Source of the DNA: Branchiostoma lanceolatum
Taxonomy: Eukaryota; Chordata; Leptocardii; Amphioxiformes; Branchiostomatidae
Assembly (NCBI RefSeq): GCF_035083965.1
Contig: NC_089724.1
Location: 6,364,501-6,428,500, forward strand
DNA length: 64,000 bases
Direction: 5' to 3'
The position numbers and the translations under genes are program-made. Shown piece by piece: positions 34,484 to 46,390 of the stretch. How positions within the stretch are numbered: the stretch's first letter is position 1; the number at the start of each line of letters is the position of its first letter. Below the pieces are notes generated by a model. The model saw only the letters and a list, made by a program, of their open reading frames with translations. It was not told the DNA's origin and did not search any database.

Positions 34484-35412
34484 CGTGCGTGTGTATGTGC
34501 GTGCGTGTGTGTGTCTGTGCCTCTGTGAGTGGGTGTGCATGTGTCGGTGTCGTTTAATGGATCCCATCCAGCGTCCACAGTCTTTATCATTTATTACTAT
34601 GACGATGAAATATTAGGTCAATGTAGCAGTAGTACGAACGCAGCTTACCGATCCAGACGATGACACTGCCGATGATGGCCACTCTTCTCCGTCGGAAGGT
34701 CAGTGACAGCATGGGGTGCAGTATGGCACCGTAACGGTCAAGGCTTAGCAAGGCCAGGGTTAAACAAGTCGCCTGGACAGTCACCTAATTTTTAGAGAGC
34801 AAATTCGTTGAATAGAATGTCGGAAACGATTGCAATATAAACATGAAACATAAATGTGTGCAGCAGTCGCATAACCATAGCCGTACACACAAAACTGCCC
34901 AAAAAGACAACTCAGTGCAACAATAAAAAACTGGTCTATATGGACAGGTTGCTACTATAGATGACTAATGCTTGTGTCAATGAAACAGAAATATCTATGT
35001 CTTTTTCTTTATTCTTCCTTTCCTGTTGTATATAAAAGAAGATTACCTGCATCATGTAGCTGACGAACTTGCACATCGTCTCTCCGAAGACGTAAGACGT
35101 CGTCAAGTAGTTGACCGCAGTGAAAGGCACGCAGCACAGCAGGAAGGCTAGGTCTGTCACCGCCAAGTTGACCAAGTAGCAAGTGGTGACGGTTTGCATC
35201 TTTTTGAAGAAGGCCACCACATAGATAACTAAGACGTTACCTGTAACTCCCACCAGGAATATGAGGGCAAAGATGATTGGTGGGAAGTAATACTTCCAGG
35301 AAATACCCGGAAATGTGTCGTAGGCACTTTCCGTTACGTTGGAAAGACTGGTATCGTTCTGTGACGTCATGTTCCCGGAAATAACGTCCATGTTCCCGGA
35401 AATGACGTCCAT
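27967..35412 (-). CDS. Rhodopsin-class peptide GPCR, kisspeptin/galanin receptor-like, complete
   Basis: Five coding exons (35412-35047, 34784-34649, 30885-30635, 28993-28859, 28260-27967) join in frame to 393 residues. The N-terminus has three sequons (N14, N19, N25). TM1 carries the GNVLV motif (58-62) and TM2 has NLAVTDLAF. Cys114 and Cys195 can form the conserved TM3-loop disulfide. DRY is at 138-140, CWLP at 269-272 and NPFIY at 310-314. The TM3 stretch YMMQVTVQATC resembles kisspeptin receptors more than galanin receptors; the close assignment is inference from remembered family motifs. Such receptors signal through G proteins at the plasma membrane, and the ligand here is unknown. The first seven codons are directly duplicated (MDVISGN twice), which leaves two candidate start codons. 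Introns are up to 3.8 kb and full of repeats. Confidence 0.93.
28859..28993 (-). CDS. GPCR coding exon 4 (TM6)
   Basis: 45 codons between acceptor TGTGACAG and donor GTAAGG, containing AACWLPNHIINLW. Confidence 0.93.
29000..30634. other. GPCR intron 3
   Basis: AT-rich intron. The phrase TTCAACTCTATGGGCTGGAG is repeated directly near 30127 and 30148. No element was recognised. Confidence 0.5.
30635..30885 (-). CDS. GPCR coding exon 3 (TM4 end to loop 3)
   Basis: 251 nt after acceptor ATCCATAG. Two bases finish the split Ala codon. It holds the loop cysteine, TM5 (MLFIYFIPLVVFLFTC) and loop 3, and ends before GTATTT. Confidence 0.93.
31240..31880 (+). repeat. Tandem ~125-bp array with ATTAATTATGCAAAT motifs
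   Basis: TATGCAAAT recurs at 31267, 31397, 31515, 31641 and 31769, four times preceded by TTAAT. Inverted ATTTGCAT octamers follow within several units. The array lies in GPCR intron 2. Confidence 0.75.
31880..32235 (-). repeat. Interspersed repeat ending in CTTCTCGGCGAAGGTAAT
   Basis: Two internal copies of CTGCAGTACCRTAA precede a tail with CACAAACACACACGCCCAC and the AACCTTCTCGGCGAAGGTAA end, the reverse of the 24.7-kb copy. Confidence 0.5.
33322..33750 (-). mobile_element. Penelope-like retroelement remnant, GIY-YIG endonuclease end
   Basis: On the minus strand the frame reads SSAIYHHLQHNQGHSF, then REAIYERMYNPALNRQGG and ELSGTWDNAQLF. These match the SAI..H, REA..I and P.LNR..G blocks that end Penelope GIY-YIG domains. 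Just upstream, CNNMYSGETSRPLR lies in a different frame, so at least one frameshift breaks the domain. No reverse transcriptase part is left. It sits inside GPCR intron 2 in the same orientation as the gene. Confidence 0.82.
33900..34025 (+). repeat. Dispersed repeat with hammerhead-like core
   Basis: CTGACGA (33908-33914), a 7-bp stem AGATAGC/GCTATCT with GGAT loop, and GAAAC lie in order. TTATCCAGTTGCTTGAGTAA and CTGGATGTCTAACCTTCATC, the family hallmarks, follow. Confidence 0.65.
34165..34530 (+). repeat. GT-rich minisatellite and (GT)n microsatellite
   Basis: Three copies of a unit with GCGTCTAAAAGCAGACTGAA are separated by (GT)n or GCGC tracts. The longest uninterrupted (GT)n is about 34420-34479. 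The 151-residue open frame across it is a repeat artefact. Confidence 0.9.
34649..34784 (-). CDS. GPCR coding exon 2 (TM3-TM4)
   Basis: 136 nt after acceptor AAAATTAG, starting VTVQATCLTLALLSLDRY and ending in phase 1 before GTAAGC. Confidence 0.94.
35047..35412 (-). CDS. GPCR coding exon 1 (N-terminus to TM3)
   Basis: 122 codons ending YMMQ before donor GTAATC. The upstream ATG is chosen because it gives the longest frame; the ATG seven codons later is equally possible. Confidence 0.9.
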
Positions 35413-37610
35413 ATCGAGAAGTCTGAGTGGCTGTTACAATTCTGCTTTGACATGGAAAACAACAAACACCGATTAATTGCATGATAAGTAATATTTCCAT
35501 ATTTGGTAAAAATATTCACAGAATAAAACCCAACGATGCATCTCCCCAAAAGAAATGTTCATACCATTCTACGTAAGGCAAGGTAGGCAAGACACGGTTA
35601 ACATAGCTTGAAATAAACCTTATTGTTGCTAACAACTGTACCGTAATAGTTGAAATTTGGTGGGAAACTAGACAAAGTTTAAACATTCCAAAAAGAATAA
35701 AAAATCAATATTTGTTTAACCCTTATCTATCTATTCATTCATCTATTCATTGCTTTCATGTGCGTTATTACCTCCGTTGCGGATATTTTCTTTAGTATAT
35801 CTGTTTGCTTGCGTGTCCGACGTTATTTGTAAAGTGTAAGACCGGTTTCCACATGCTAGGCACGTCAAGGAACTGACAAGTTAGGTCAAATGTCCCAGAA
35901 AGGTCCCAGAATGGTCCCAGAATATTTCTCATTTCTTCAGTTCCCTACTATATGCATGTCATTGCCTGATGACAGCCAATGAGAAATTGTACTTGGCAGA
36001 AACAGCGGTAAAAAGCTAAATAAACAATATTATATTATAATATGGTGGTATGGGGTATTCGATTTCTTGTTGCAAGGCTGTGTAGTACGGGGAGGACATT
36101 TTAACTAAAGATTTCATAGGAGTTGACAGTCGATTGTCGACAGTCTTGTCATAGTCTTTAAGGTCTCCCTATGGTCTCTCACTGTCACTGATCTCCAACT
36201 TGGTTTTCAAATCATCTCCTTATGATATTTCAACAATCTTCGAAGTCATCCAGTAATCTCATAATGATATTTCAATTATCTCAATTTTCGACAAATGATC
36301 TCCAATGAATTCTAGTTATCTCTCTATCAATGATCTTTCTATAATCTCGATGATCGTGGTCTTCTAGTGATTTCATAATGATCTTTTATCTTATTGAATT
36401 TCATTTATTGAATTTTCAGACGGCTGGTTGGCCCATTCAATTCTGGCGAATTGATTTTCAATGGGGACCAGTCTACACAAACAATAAAATCATTAGAATA
36501 ACAAAGAAAATAAACTTGTGACAAAATTGTAACATAGGTATACATAAACAAAACATGTGTTACATAAAAACATATACGTAAGCCAAAGAAACACAACTAT
36601 CTCCAAGGTCTTCCAACTATCTCTTAATGATCTTTCTATGATCTCAATGACCGTTCAATGATGCCCGAGATTGTCCAGTGATCTGTCAATGATGTCCGGA
36701 AAGATCCATGATTTGGGTTGCTCAGTGTTTGTCCAAATTAAAGATGTCCGGCCTTTCAAAACGGGAACGAAGGAGATTCCCGGGAAAAGTTCTTTAACAA
36801 TTACTTGTAGAGTCAATGACATCCACGAGGAAAATGTTAGACAGATAATCAGCATCTACGTAGTACGACGCTTTTACTCCAATTTTACTCTAGCGTCTCG
36901 GCAAAGCCGGTAGATCTATCAACCCACATGCTCTTCACCAATCATCTACATCCGGCATCGGCCAGGCTCGAAGTAGTTCTTCCAGTTCCTATTGAAAAAC
37001 TGGGTAGCTAGAGTATCTCTCCCGACAAACAGTATGCAGGAACAGACTCCTGCAGCTAAAAGTGTGTATGAATACGTCGTCTTCTCTTTCAGCGCAATAG
37101 TATGGTGGATTTTTCATAATACCTTCGGTAACTCTTCTTAAAATCTTTCCGGTGTTCTTACAAAGTCATTTATAAAATTTTCATCATCACGAGAACATAA
37201 CACTATTATGTTAACATTCTTATTTATGGAGCATTTTCCAAGATATCGACGTGTCTTCACTACTTCCATTGAAAAAAAACTACCAGAAAAGGAGAGATGG
37301 TAATAGAATTGTGCTGAGACGACACCGTCGCGCAATAGATATCCAATAATAACTACAGGGGTTCATTTCATGTGTCACTCATACAGGCTTTACTCACGGT
37401 GTTGATGCCAAAGCCATGCGATGTCGACAGGATATGTTACTAAAGTTGTAGCGGTTGCTATGTAGTGATTGGCAGCAGCGCCGCTGGAATCGGTGTTCCT
37501 ACGCCAGGTGATGCCAACACGTTGACGCACATTGTATTGTCCCCTTACGTTTAAATTAGATTCCAAAAATTCAATTATCTACTATCGAAAAGTCTCTCGT
37601 CTGCTTAGAA
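35413..37610. other. GPCR upstream region, no gene seen
   Basis: It includes a low-complexity stretch at about 36170-36680 in which TGATCT/ATCTC words recur many times, and otherwise AT-rich unique-looking sequence. Confidence 0.4.
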
Positions 37611-37614
37611 GGTC

Positions 37615-37790
37615 GTTAAGGTTAGTATCAGGGCAAGGGTTAGGGTTGGATTAGGGTTAGATTAGGATTAGGGTTAGGTTAGGGTTAGGGTTGGGGTTAG
37701 GGTTAGAGTGAGGGTTAGGGTTAGGGTTAGGGTTAGGGTTAGGGTTAGGGTTAGGGTTTGGGTTAGGGTAAGGGTTAGGGAAAAGTTGGG
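37615..37790 (+). repeat. Interstitial telomere-type TTAGGG repeat
   Basis: More than twenty perfect or near-perfect TTAGGG hexamers lie in one orientation, with degenerate ones at both edges. The minus-strand LT-repeat open frame over it is an artefact. Confidence 0.92.
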
Positions 37791-38583
37791 GTTTAGTATA
37801 GGGTTAGGCTTAATGTTATAGTTGAATGAGCAATAGGGTAAATCTTCTCCTTCAGACTTCTGCTTGAACATCATCGTGCCCCACAAGAGTGACGCACTTC
37901 TCTCCTCTATTGGGGGTATATTGGAAACCACAAAGCAGTACTAGTACTAGTGTGCCGGCAATCACTGGGCAAGCGGCAATCATTTGGCTTGACAGGTCCG
38001 TATTTTAGTTATCCAATGGGCATCTACATATACCTGTATTATGATCGCACGGGTTTCCATCGAATGATTCGAACACACTTCACGTGCGCCGCTATCGAAA
38101 ATTCGAGTGTCCGGTTCGGACGTTGAAAGTGATGTTTTTACAATTTTTATGTATTTATTTATTTTTTGTGTGATGACACCAAATTTTCTCAACTTCTGGT
38201 GCATTCCGCATTAAAATGCACGTTTTCTCGGGTGCAGATGACATGTAAAGGATACAACACGGCGTATTTCGCACTGCGCTCGGTACCAGCACTCGGTCGA
38301 ATAGGCCTCGTAAAGCAAGGTGCGTAAATCAAGGTGCGTACATCTGTGAGAGGTTTCCCACTGTGTTGGCTGAACGCATTACAGCTGCATGATCTTTAGT
38401 AATAAAGAAATAAAATGCCCTTCTTTTACTACCCATTTCACTTCCAACTTTGATCAGTTTCTCACACAAGTACAAAAGAGACGGAACTCCAGCGGACTTT
38501 GTAGTAGTTGGAATGTGGTACAAGCTCCCTGCCCTTGGGTGCCCGAGCTGTTTTCTTTTTCATTTAGTTTTTGTTCTGAGCTA

Positions 38584-38684
38584 CAAGATCCCCCCCGTCA
38601 CATTTTCTGTAGTGACTGATTGAATTGTTTTGTTTTCGTGCAATGTTTTCTTCTACACTACAGAAAATGTGAGGGGGGATCTTG
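38584..38684. repeat. Hairpin with ~30-bp arms
   Basis: CAAGATCCCCCCCGTCACAT at 38584 pairs with ATGTGAGGGGGGATCTTG ending at 38684. The loop is about 41 bp. Confidence 0.75.
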
Positions 38685-39149
38685 CAAACTAGGTATATGT
38701 TTACTTAATTCAGTGTGCGTGTACTCTTATTTTTGTTTGCCTTTGTTTATGTTCTTTTGTTGTGCGCAAATCATTACACAATGTGCAGAACTAGACATCA
38801 AGAGAAGAAAAGACATTTCACAAAAGCTGCTCTCTTTCCTTGCAGCCTAGAGCTAGCATGACGCAGGCCGGTCCCAGTTTATCCTAGCCGGAAACTAATC
38901 TGATAATCTAATGTCGTGGGAAAGAAATTTGGGTTTAATGACATTAGAGGTCAGAAATTACCTACTGTGATCTTCTCATGAAATAGATTAGATAGATTGA
39001 GAATCTAATTACAGTCCAGAAGGTAGTCTCAACAAAACAGCAAACAGCTACGGGTTATAGAATCTGACCGGTCAAAGCATTAAAGCAAAGTGGCTAGTTA
39101 TTCTGTACTCTATCGCAAGCAAGTTGAATGTACCTTCATGCCCAGGATT

Positions 39150-39700
39150 TTGATGGGGGGGGTTCTTTTCAATATTTGAGGGATCAGCGAGCGCCGTAGG
39201 CACGAGACGAGCACCGCATGCGCGAGCTTCCTAGGGGGGTCCGGGGGTATGCTCCCCCGGAAAATTAAAAAAAATTGAACCTTCTGAAAGGCATTTAGGG
39301 TGTTTTTGAGAGGATTTCAAAGAAACAGATAAGAGACAAAGTGAGCAGTTTTTCTTGGATTCCAGCCCAGCTGGTAAAAACAGATTAGTCCGCCTTGAAA
39401 AAAAAAACTTAGACGTCAAAAAGTGGACCTTCGAACGTGTAAAGTTTAAAAAATTGAACCTTCTGAAAGGCCATTTCCAAATATTTTTTGAAAGGGTTTC
39501 AGAGAAAAAATAAGAGACAAAGTCTAGGATTCTAGCCTCTGTGGCCTTGCTGGTGATACAAATAAGACCACCTTGAAAAAAATCTTGAACATTAAAAAGT
39601 GGACCTTCAAGTCTGTGAAAGTGGACCTTCAAGTCTGCGAAAGTGGACCTCTAAGTCTGTGGGGTTCTTCCGAACCCTCGACCCCCCCCCCCTGGCTACG
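39150..39700. repeat. Repeat with CCGGGGG palindrome and two ~170-bp tandem units
   Basis: GGGGGTCCGGGGGTATGCTC and CCCCCGGAAAATT open the block. ATTGAACCTTCTGAAAGG then occurs twice (about 39274 and 39453), each followed by AAGTGGACCTTC. The block ends in a C9 run. Confidence 0.65.
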
Positions 39701-39842
39701 GGCATGACCTTGAATGTTTTAAAACGTGTATCTTACAAATCATGAGCCCCTTTGTAACTGATAACGCACTTCATGTGATATTTCTATGAAGTGTCAACAA
39801 TCTCATGCAAAGTTATGAGAAATAAAATCTGAATCTGAATCT
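39700..39842 (+). repeat. Non-LTR retrotransposon 3' tail remnant
   Basis: The sequence ends GAAATAAAATCTGAATCTGA, a short (TGAATC)n tail of the kind found at CR1/L2-type 3' ends. No coding sequence remains. Confidence 0.45.
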
Positions 39843-42800
39843 ATGACACTACACAGCGATATTCACAGCGTTTGGCTGTGACTTTGCTGTGCCACAATTC
39901 TCACCACTGCTTGAGTTATCAGCCCTTTTGCACGGATGCATGCATGGGGAGTTTAAGATAGGCTACCAAAGACTGGTTGACTTTGCTCGGCTTGCTTTCC
40001 TGCTACGTTACTTACTATTATGGAAATTTGAAAAAAAGAAAGGACGAAAATATGTAGCCTGTCAAAATTTGATTTTTTTGTCAGGAAAGCAAGTGTATGA
40101 GCCCCCGTAGTAATCGGATGGCACCCAGGCTAGCAAATATGTATGGTGATTTTCAAATTCAGAATATTTGCGGTTTTGCCGCCAAAATCCTACAACACAT
40201 AACTTGAATGATGTTTGTGAAATGCGAGTGAGAATAACACTTTTGCATTAAGCCATCACACAGGCTCCGTGCTGTGACTGCCTACAATGCGATGCATATC
40301 ACTCGAAATGGAATCATAGAAATGAAGGCAACATCGCGTGATGAAAGTTATCCACCCCTAGATGATGAGGGGCATGCATGGCAATTCACAGAACACGGCA
40401 CTGAATAAAAAGTCTCCCGAGGGTGTGTCTATTTCTAACCACACGGCGACCTCACACCCCATTAAAGGTCCTCTATGTAGTTTTTTGGCGCCAAAATTGA
40501 AAATATTCTTATGAATAAATCTTAACGTGCATGACATATTCAAGCACTTTTTAGCATATTTTCATTTTTATTTCATATTTCTGGATGGTTTGTGAGCTTT
40601 ACAAAAACAAGCTACACAAGGTTGGGAGACCATCCTGTAACATCATGCATGTGTTGGCCGTTGGAGGATCACATTTTAAACATATTTGTATGGTGTAATT
40701 ATGTTGTAACATCACTCCCTGGATATTGTTCGCAATTCTATAGGATTGATCTAATTAAATATGTAAAGAAATGATAGAAAATCTGTTTGCTGTTTACAAG
40801 TTACATAGATGATCTTTGAGTATTCAGTCATTTTGTAAGAGCTATCTACCACCCAAAAATCAAGACCATAGCTTGTGCAGAAAACGAGATGTCCCACTGC
40901 AGTGCCTAGTAGAGCCAAATAACCATTTCCAACTCTTGTCACAACCTACCAACATGCCAATTAAGGCACCAATCCTCCCGATGCTTCTTGAGTTATACCG
41001 GTCGGACGAACAGATAGACACATGTTTACAGACAAACAAACGCTGCCTGAAATATAACCTCCATCGAGCTAATCATATCCGCACTCAAAGTGCGAGCTAA
41101 GCGATGAAAATTGATACTGAAAACATACATGTAGTTGATATCTGAATGCACCGGGCAAAGACAGTGGACAATATGAAAGGCTGTTCCTTTTTTTTTTTTT
41201 TTCATCTATCAGCAACGCAATCCCTGATCAACTACCTTCTCAGTCATTTTCCATCGAGTCTTTATTGCAACAAGATTTATAATGATCATGTGGTGTAAAG
41301 GGTGGCTATGTGAACTTAGGGCTATGTGAATATTACGGTAGAAAATAGACATTTCTTTACGTAGTAATTAGCCTATAGCACTGCACAACAGGAAGAAAAT
41401 AAGGACCACAGGAAGACTAGCTGCAATGTACTTGAATATTGTTAAGGTAATTGTGGATCTGAATAAACCTTTAAGTTTAAAACTCAAAACTCAAAAAACA
41501 ATATTCAGGGAGGGAGAATGCAACATCATTGCACCACACAAACAGGGTTGGAACCTTCTAAACCAAACATGGCCGACCACTGCCTTGAAGCCTGATTGTC
41601 CGGTTGACAGTTAACCATGGTTCTGTAAAACCTCATCCATACAAGAGCTCTTGTAGCTTTGAAGGAAAAAGAACCTCAGTTTGTTGGTGCCCTATAAAGT
41701 AGACTAAGTTTTTAATCATATCCTACCCTCATGTGACAAGATATGACTGTTTAGAAAGATGGAAGACAGGAAGATGTATATTTGGTATAGATTGTGATGG
41801 TTTTAGGAAATCCTCGGGCCGTGTGCAGCTTGTTTTTACACAGTTCGAAAACACCAGAAATACAAAATAACGCAGAAATATGCTATAAAGATATTGTACA
41901 TGTCATTGACGTATAAGTTTTGTATTCTAGAAAGTATTTCTGTATTCATTTTTGGGGCAAAATGTTACATAACGGGCCTTTAACGTACTTCTCGTGACGT
42001 AAAAGCTAGTACTGCATTACAAAGAGCAGATATCTCAGTTCTTAAAACTCAGCTTGAATAAATATATGAAACAAAAGACCACCAAAAGATTTTCCATCAC
42101 TAAATAATATTGTCAGCCTTATCAAACAGTTGCATACAAAACCAAAAAGCTGGTACTTTATTCTAGATTGAATTCTGCATATTGTTTGAAAACGGTAAAA
42201 ATAAAAGGCAAAGTCAATCTATGTAAGCCTTGCTGGGGCGACTCTGACGACCATATGGTGACTGATATACTCCCCGTGCTTAAGCTTGCGGTATCTACGG
42301 CGACATGCACAAGATTTGAAATCTCGACTTCTGGTCCGAACGAGACAGAAAAGGAATTTTATTCAAGTTAAAGATTCATAAAAAACATGATGCGTCTCAT
42401 GATACGTTTTACTACTTCGTTAGATATTGCGGGGAAAAAGTATGCAATTTAGCAGGAAATACGCCGAAATGACATAGTCTGTTTGTGAGACTGCGATTGT
42501 ATTACAAAGTCAATGACATAGAAACACAATCTAAACTTTTATTTCTGTATAATAATTCGAAAGAACAGGCAAGGAAGCAGATAAATCAACTATAACACCA
42601 CACAAAATGTATGTACTTACTATTGTCGGGTGGCGTCTTCTACTGACACATCTAGCCGGAATGGAAGTCTACAGCATTGCCGGAGGTCTACAGCGAGCCA
42701 AGTTAAGCACACGGCAGACGAAGAGTAGAATGTCTAATCATTACAACAGCAGAGCAGATATGCAGCCGATCGCGATGTAGCCGCGTACATCATCAACTAA

Positions 42801-43090
42801 ATGTTACCAAAGCTACCAGGACCCCAAGTCCTCCTCTACATGGCATTCAAGGTTAGCCAATATTCAGCACGCTGGGTTGAATGGAATAGTCTGGCGGTTG
42901 ACACATGCAGCGTTTCCCTTGTTATATTCAGGAAATCAAATTCCATCTTCTTTTCGCGTTGCCATGACTGCACACCTCCGCAGTCCACACAACATGACGC
43001 CCAAAGACATCATTCTCAATAGGGGCCAAATCAGCGAGTTTTCAATTCTGGTCCGTTTTGATTGCACGTGAATCAGGCGCAGCATTTCCG
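39843..43090. other. Gene-free stretch
   Basis: No supported gene. A repeat with GCAGTGCCTAGTAGAGCC and a polyT run (near 41190) lie at 40840-41210. Open frames of 60-94 residues show no family features. Confidence 0.4.
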
Positions 43091-43197
43091 CATGTTTTGC
43101 GTGTTTCAGTCACCAATACAATGACAGGAAAAGTCAGAAATGCCAGACACACAATATTGGAGTTTTTGGCAGTCTGTATCTAAAATGTGAATTACAA

Positions 43198-43284
43198 TAA
43201 TCTCCAAGCAGAACCGGTTGCAATAAAAACTTCCTATGCCAGTTGGATACGGTCTTTGCAACCGTTGGATCTGCTTGGAGATTA
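43198..43284. mobile_element. 87-bp foldback hairpin
   Basis: TAATCTCCAAGCAGAACCGG pairs with CCGTTGGATCTGCTTGGAGA over about 27 bp with one small bulge. It interrupts copy A where copy B has its TTAA insertion. Confidence 0.7.
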
Positions 43285-44809
43285 AATTTCAAGTCTGTCA
43301 TTCTCCTGTTCTGTTTCGACTAATCTTATACCGGCGGTCGTTTACGAAGCAATGCCGTAGGACCTTCGCTACAAACACAATTTCCGGCGATACTAATTTT
43401 TGATACAGTACTTAACTCATGATCAGATATGGACCCGTCTTGATCCATGTGTTCGTTCGTTGAACGCTCTTTTGCTTAGAAAGTATGCTGACTTTAATCA
43501 TGAATATCATCATCATCATGTATACTTTAATCTGTACGGACTGTTCTGAAACATACTTTAACTCAAGACCAAGATACGCATGTGCCCTGCTTAGTCTTAG
43601 TCTTAGACGTCTACACAACTAAAGTGTAAGAAATATCTGGCCTTCGGCAACATTCTATGTGTCGACCCCTTGTTGTTATCGAAGGCTGAGCGAAGGGTTG
43701 ATGACCGCTCACGTTCAAAGCATGTATGTTCTTCTTCTTCTTCTTTGTTGCCCCTCAGATGACCCTGTAAGGGGCAAAGTAGGGGAGGAGGAGGTCCCAG
43801 GCTAAGGCGGGCAGGCCTCCAGCCTGGCACGGTAAGACTCAGCTGTGGGAGCCGTCACTACCGTGCCAGGCAGGGCATCCACTGGGGAATGGTACGGGGG
43901 AAAATGAATATTTGTATGTATGTATCTGTCCTAGCGTTAAGTGTTTGAAACTTGAGATGGTGACTCCCCCGGGTGCGCCCCTGAGCTGGTTTTAGTAGAC
44001 TGTCAGTGTTTATATTGATATGATTATTAACTTGTTTGTAGAAAAAGGTGAGGCGGGCGTTCCTCCTCCTTTATGTTGATATTGCACGTTGGCTGTTATT
44101 AGCTAAGATTATGTGTTTTCCAGCCTGTGTAATGACTTAGATTCTTGTATGATAAATATCTCTTCACAACAAGCTGCTAAAGGGTTGATGGCCGCTTAAG
44201 TACTAGTCATTCAAAGCATGTAATGTTCATAATGTATTGGTGCACGTTGGCTGTTATTAGCTAACATTATTTGTTTTTCAACCTGTGTAATTCTTGTGTA
44301 ATAAATATCTCTTCGCAGCTGTTTATGATTTCCTCCAACAAGTTGCGTGGCAATGGAGGTACAGCGAGGGGAAAGCAGAAAGTAGTAAGCCCCACCTGCA
44401 TGATAAATGATGACATGTTAAAAGGAATTTAAGAGATTAAGACTTTCGCAAGGTAGCAGTTAGTTTCAGTTTCAGTTTATTAATCTAACCAGGAATACCT
44501 TTCGCCTGGTGGTGCTTTTCACAGATTCCTGGGAGGTTCAACACCTAACATAGAATTACACTTGAACAATAAAAATGACAAATAATAACAAATCGTACAG
44601 GAATAAAGAATGACTAGAAAATGCAACCATTCATCAAACAACAGAAATCATGATTAGAGGATAATATAAATAAAGATAACTTTATAGAACAGTAATAATA
44701 TTGTTTGCAAGTGTTATACAGTAGCTTGAGTAACTTCTACCTGCGTCTCTTATTACCCGGCCGGATGTCTAGCCTTCATCGACGTAGATAGGACTTCCCC
44801 ACATATAAT

Positions 44810-46343
44810 TAGTGCTGCGTACTAAACCCCGGACCTGGTCCGGACTGGACCTAACATTTAGGTTCAAGTAAAAAAAAAACCTAAACGTCTGGAAACAAGT
44901 CTAGACCTGAAAAAAAAAACATTCTTGCATATACTCTCCTTTTTGTTTTAAGCCATACCTTCCTTAGATCTTGAAATTTGCACTGGAAAAATATGAAGAC
45001 ATTGTTATTGTTATGTTTATAACTGAACTTTTGTGTTTACTACTGACTGTACATAATTTCGCAAACATACTTTTCAAATTACATGTAAAATATATGCCAA
45101 TATACAATTTTACATGTAACGTTGGGTAACCTAAATTCGTGGGGTACTTAAAGTCGGGATTTTTCGAAAACGGGGTATTTAGGGATATGTGCTAGATGCA
45201 AAATCAGTTATAACGCCAGCAATGCAAAGCAGATAGACTAACGTATTCAGAACACTGGCTGAAAAGCTTCGATAACCATGCATTAGAAGTTGGCGACGTC
45301 AAAAACTCTCCGTCCCTTATTGACAGAGTCTGGGGGCTTCGTGGGAGAATCACCCAGCACGGTTGTTCGCTGGTTTATAAGACAAATGTCACATCTCCTG
45401 CCTGCTAAACACAATCATTTATAAGACAACTTATTACAATCTCTTTTGCTAACCTGCAACTGGATTCTAAGTGTGATCAATCATCAAAACTCCTCTCTGT
45501 TGCTACAACCTACGGCACGTGTATTTTCCCGCCGCCATATTGTTAACCAGAATCCTGTTGTCAAGCAGACGACAAAGGTTTGTGAGGAACACTTTTTTGT
45601 CTAAATGCTGCGTGTGATAGTGGACTGAGGAAGATATTTTCCTCAAAGTTTGCTCCTAACACAACAAGGAACACATGGACATAGTAGTATTACCATTGCT
45701 ACGGCATCCAGCTAACTTCCCATGAATAATGTAACGACTTACACGTTGCCCGATGATGACGATGGGCCGACTTTGAGTGAAGTTCTACCGACTCAACACA
45801 CGGGTTGTTCCCGAACTGGCCTGATGTGTGCGGTACGGCCGTTTTTTCGTGTATTTTTTTTACTTGGACACGTCTATATCCATAGCACTCTCCTCAAGCC
45901 AAGGATAGAACGAATAGCTGCTGTATAAAATGTGATTAGCGGTAAGATATTCAAGACGAATCTTCTCTCCCGAATTAATGTGCCCCCCTGTCCGACAGCA
46001 CCATAATTGTGCGTGCGGCGGACGGTAGTTTCAAGTTGAAATATTATGGTGTCAGCACGACTAGAGACAAAATCTACCATATATATGATTAGTGCAAAGA
46101 TAATACATGATACTGACAGAATAATAGAAAAAAAGGATGGTTTATTGTTCTGCTAGATTGATTTCAGTCAACCATTATCGGAAAAATCCCGAATTTAGGT
46201 TACCCAACGTTAACAGGAAAAAATATTTATAGCACACATATGCCATGGGTTCAGGTCCGGACTTATAAGTCCGGACCTCAACCTGAACCTCTGGATCTAA
46301 ATCCGGACCTAAGCCTGAACACGGGTTTAGGTACAGAGCACTG
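44810..46343. mobile_element. hAT-like non-autonomous element, 1.53 kb, 8-bp target duplication
   Basis: The ends AGTGCTGCGTAC-TAAACCC and the complement of GGGTTTAGGTACAGAGCACT are inverted. CATATAAT (44802-44809) and CATACAAT (46344-46351) form an 8-bp target duplication with one mismatch. A second inverted pair inside (AACGTTGGGTAACCTAAATT at 45119, complement ending 46212) flanks a non-coding core. The homologous site in copy B (51198-51205) carries CATACAAT once, without the element. Confidence 0.8.
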
Positions 46344-46390
46344 CATACAATATATGTAATTTGGGTACAGAATACCATCAATTAAAAGTC

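Larger units (their letters stand above)
43105..46390 (+). repeat. LINE-like repeat unit, copy A (with insertions)
   Basis: The unit starts TCAGTCACCAATACAATGAC and matches copy B (46391-51235) block by block: TTCAAGTCTGTCATTCTC, GTGTCGACCCCTTGTTGTTA, GGCAATGGAGGTACAGCGAG and ACAATATATGTAATTT in order. One frame keeps fragments such as VVYEAMP and DLRYKHNFRRY, resembling the C-terminus of non-LTR reverse transcriptase ORFs; this is weak. Copy A carries an 87-bp hairpin, an extra about 500-bp stretch at 43.73-44.2 kb and the hAT-like element. Confidence 0.6.

Noticed and set aside
34161..34616. 151-residue frame rich in Cys and Val
   Set aside because: It translates a (GT)n minisatellite.
37674..37931. 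85-residue frame with LT repeats
   Set aside because: It translates the TTAGGG tract.
39231..39632. 133-residue minus-strand frame
   Set aside because: It covers two tandem repeat units, and its internal repetition mirrors them; no family features.
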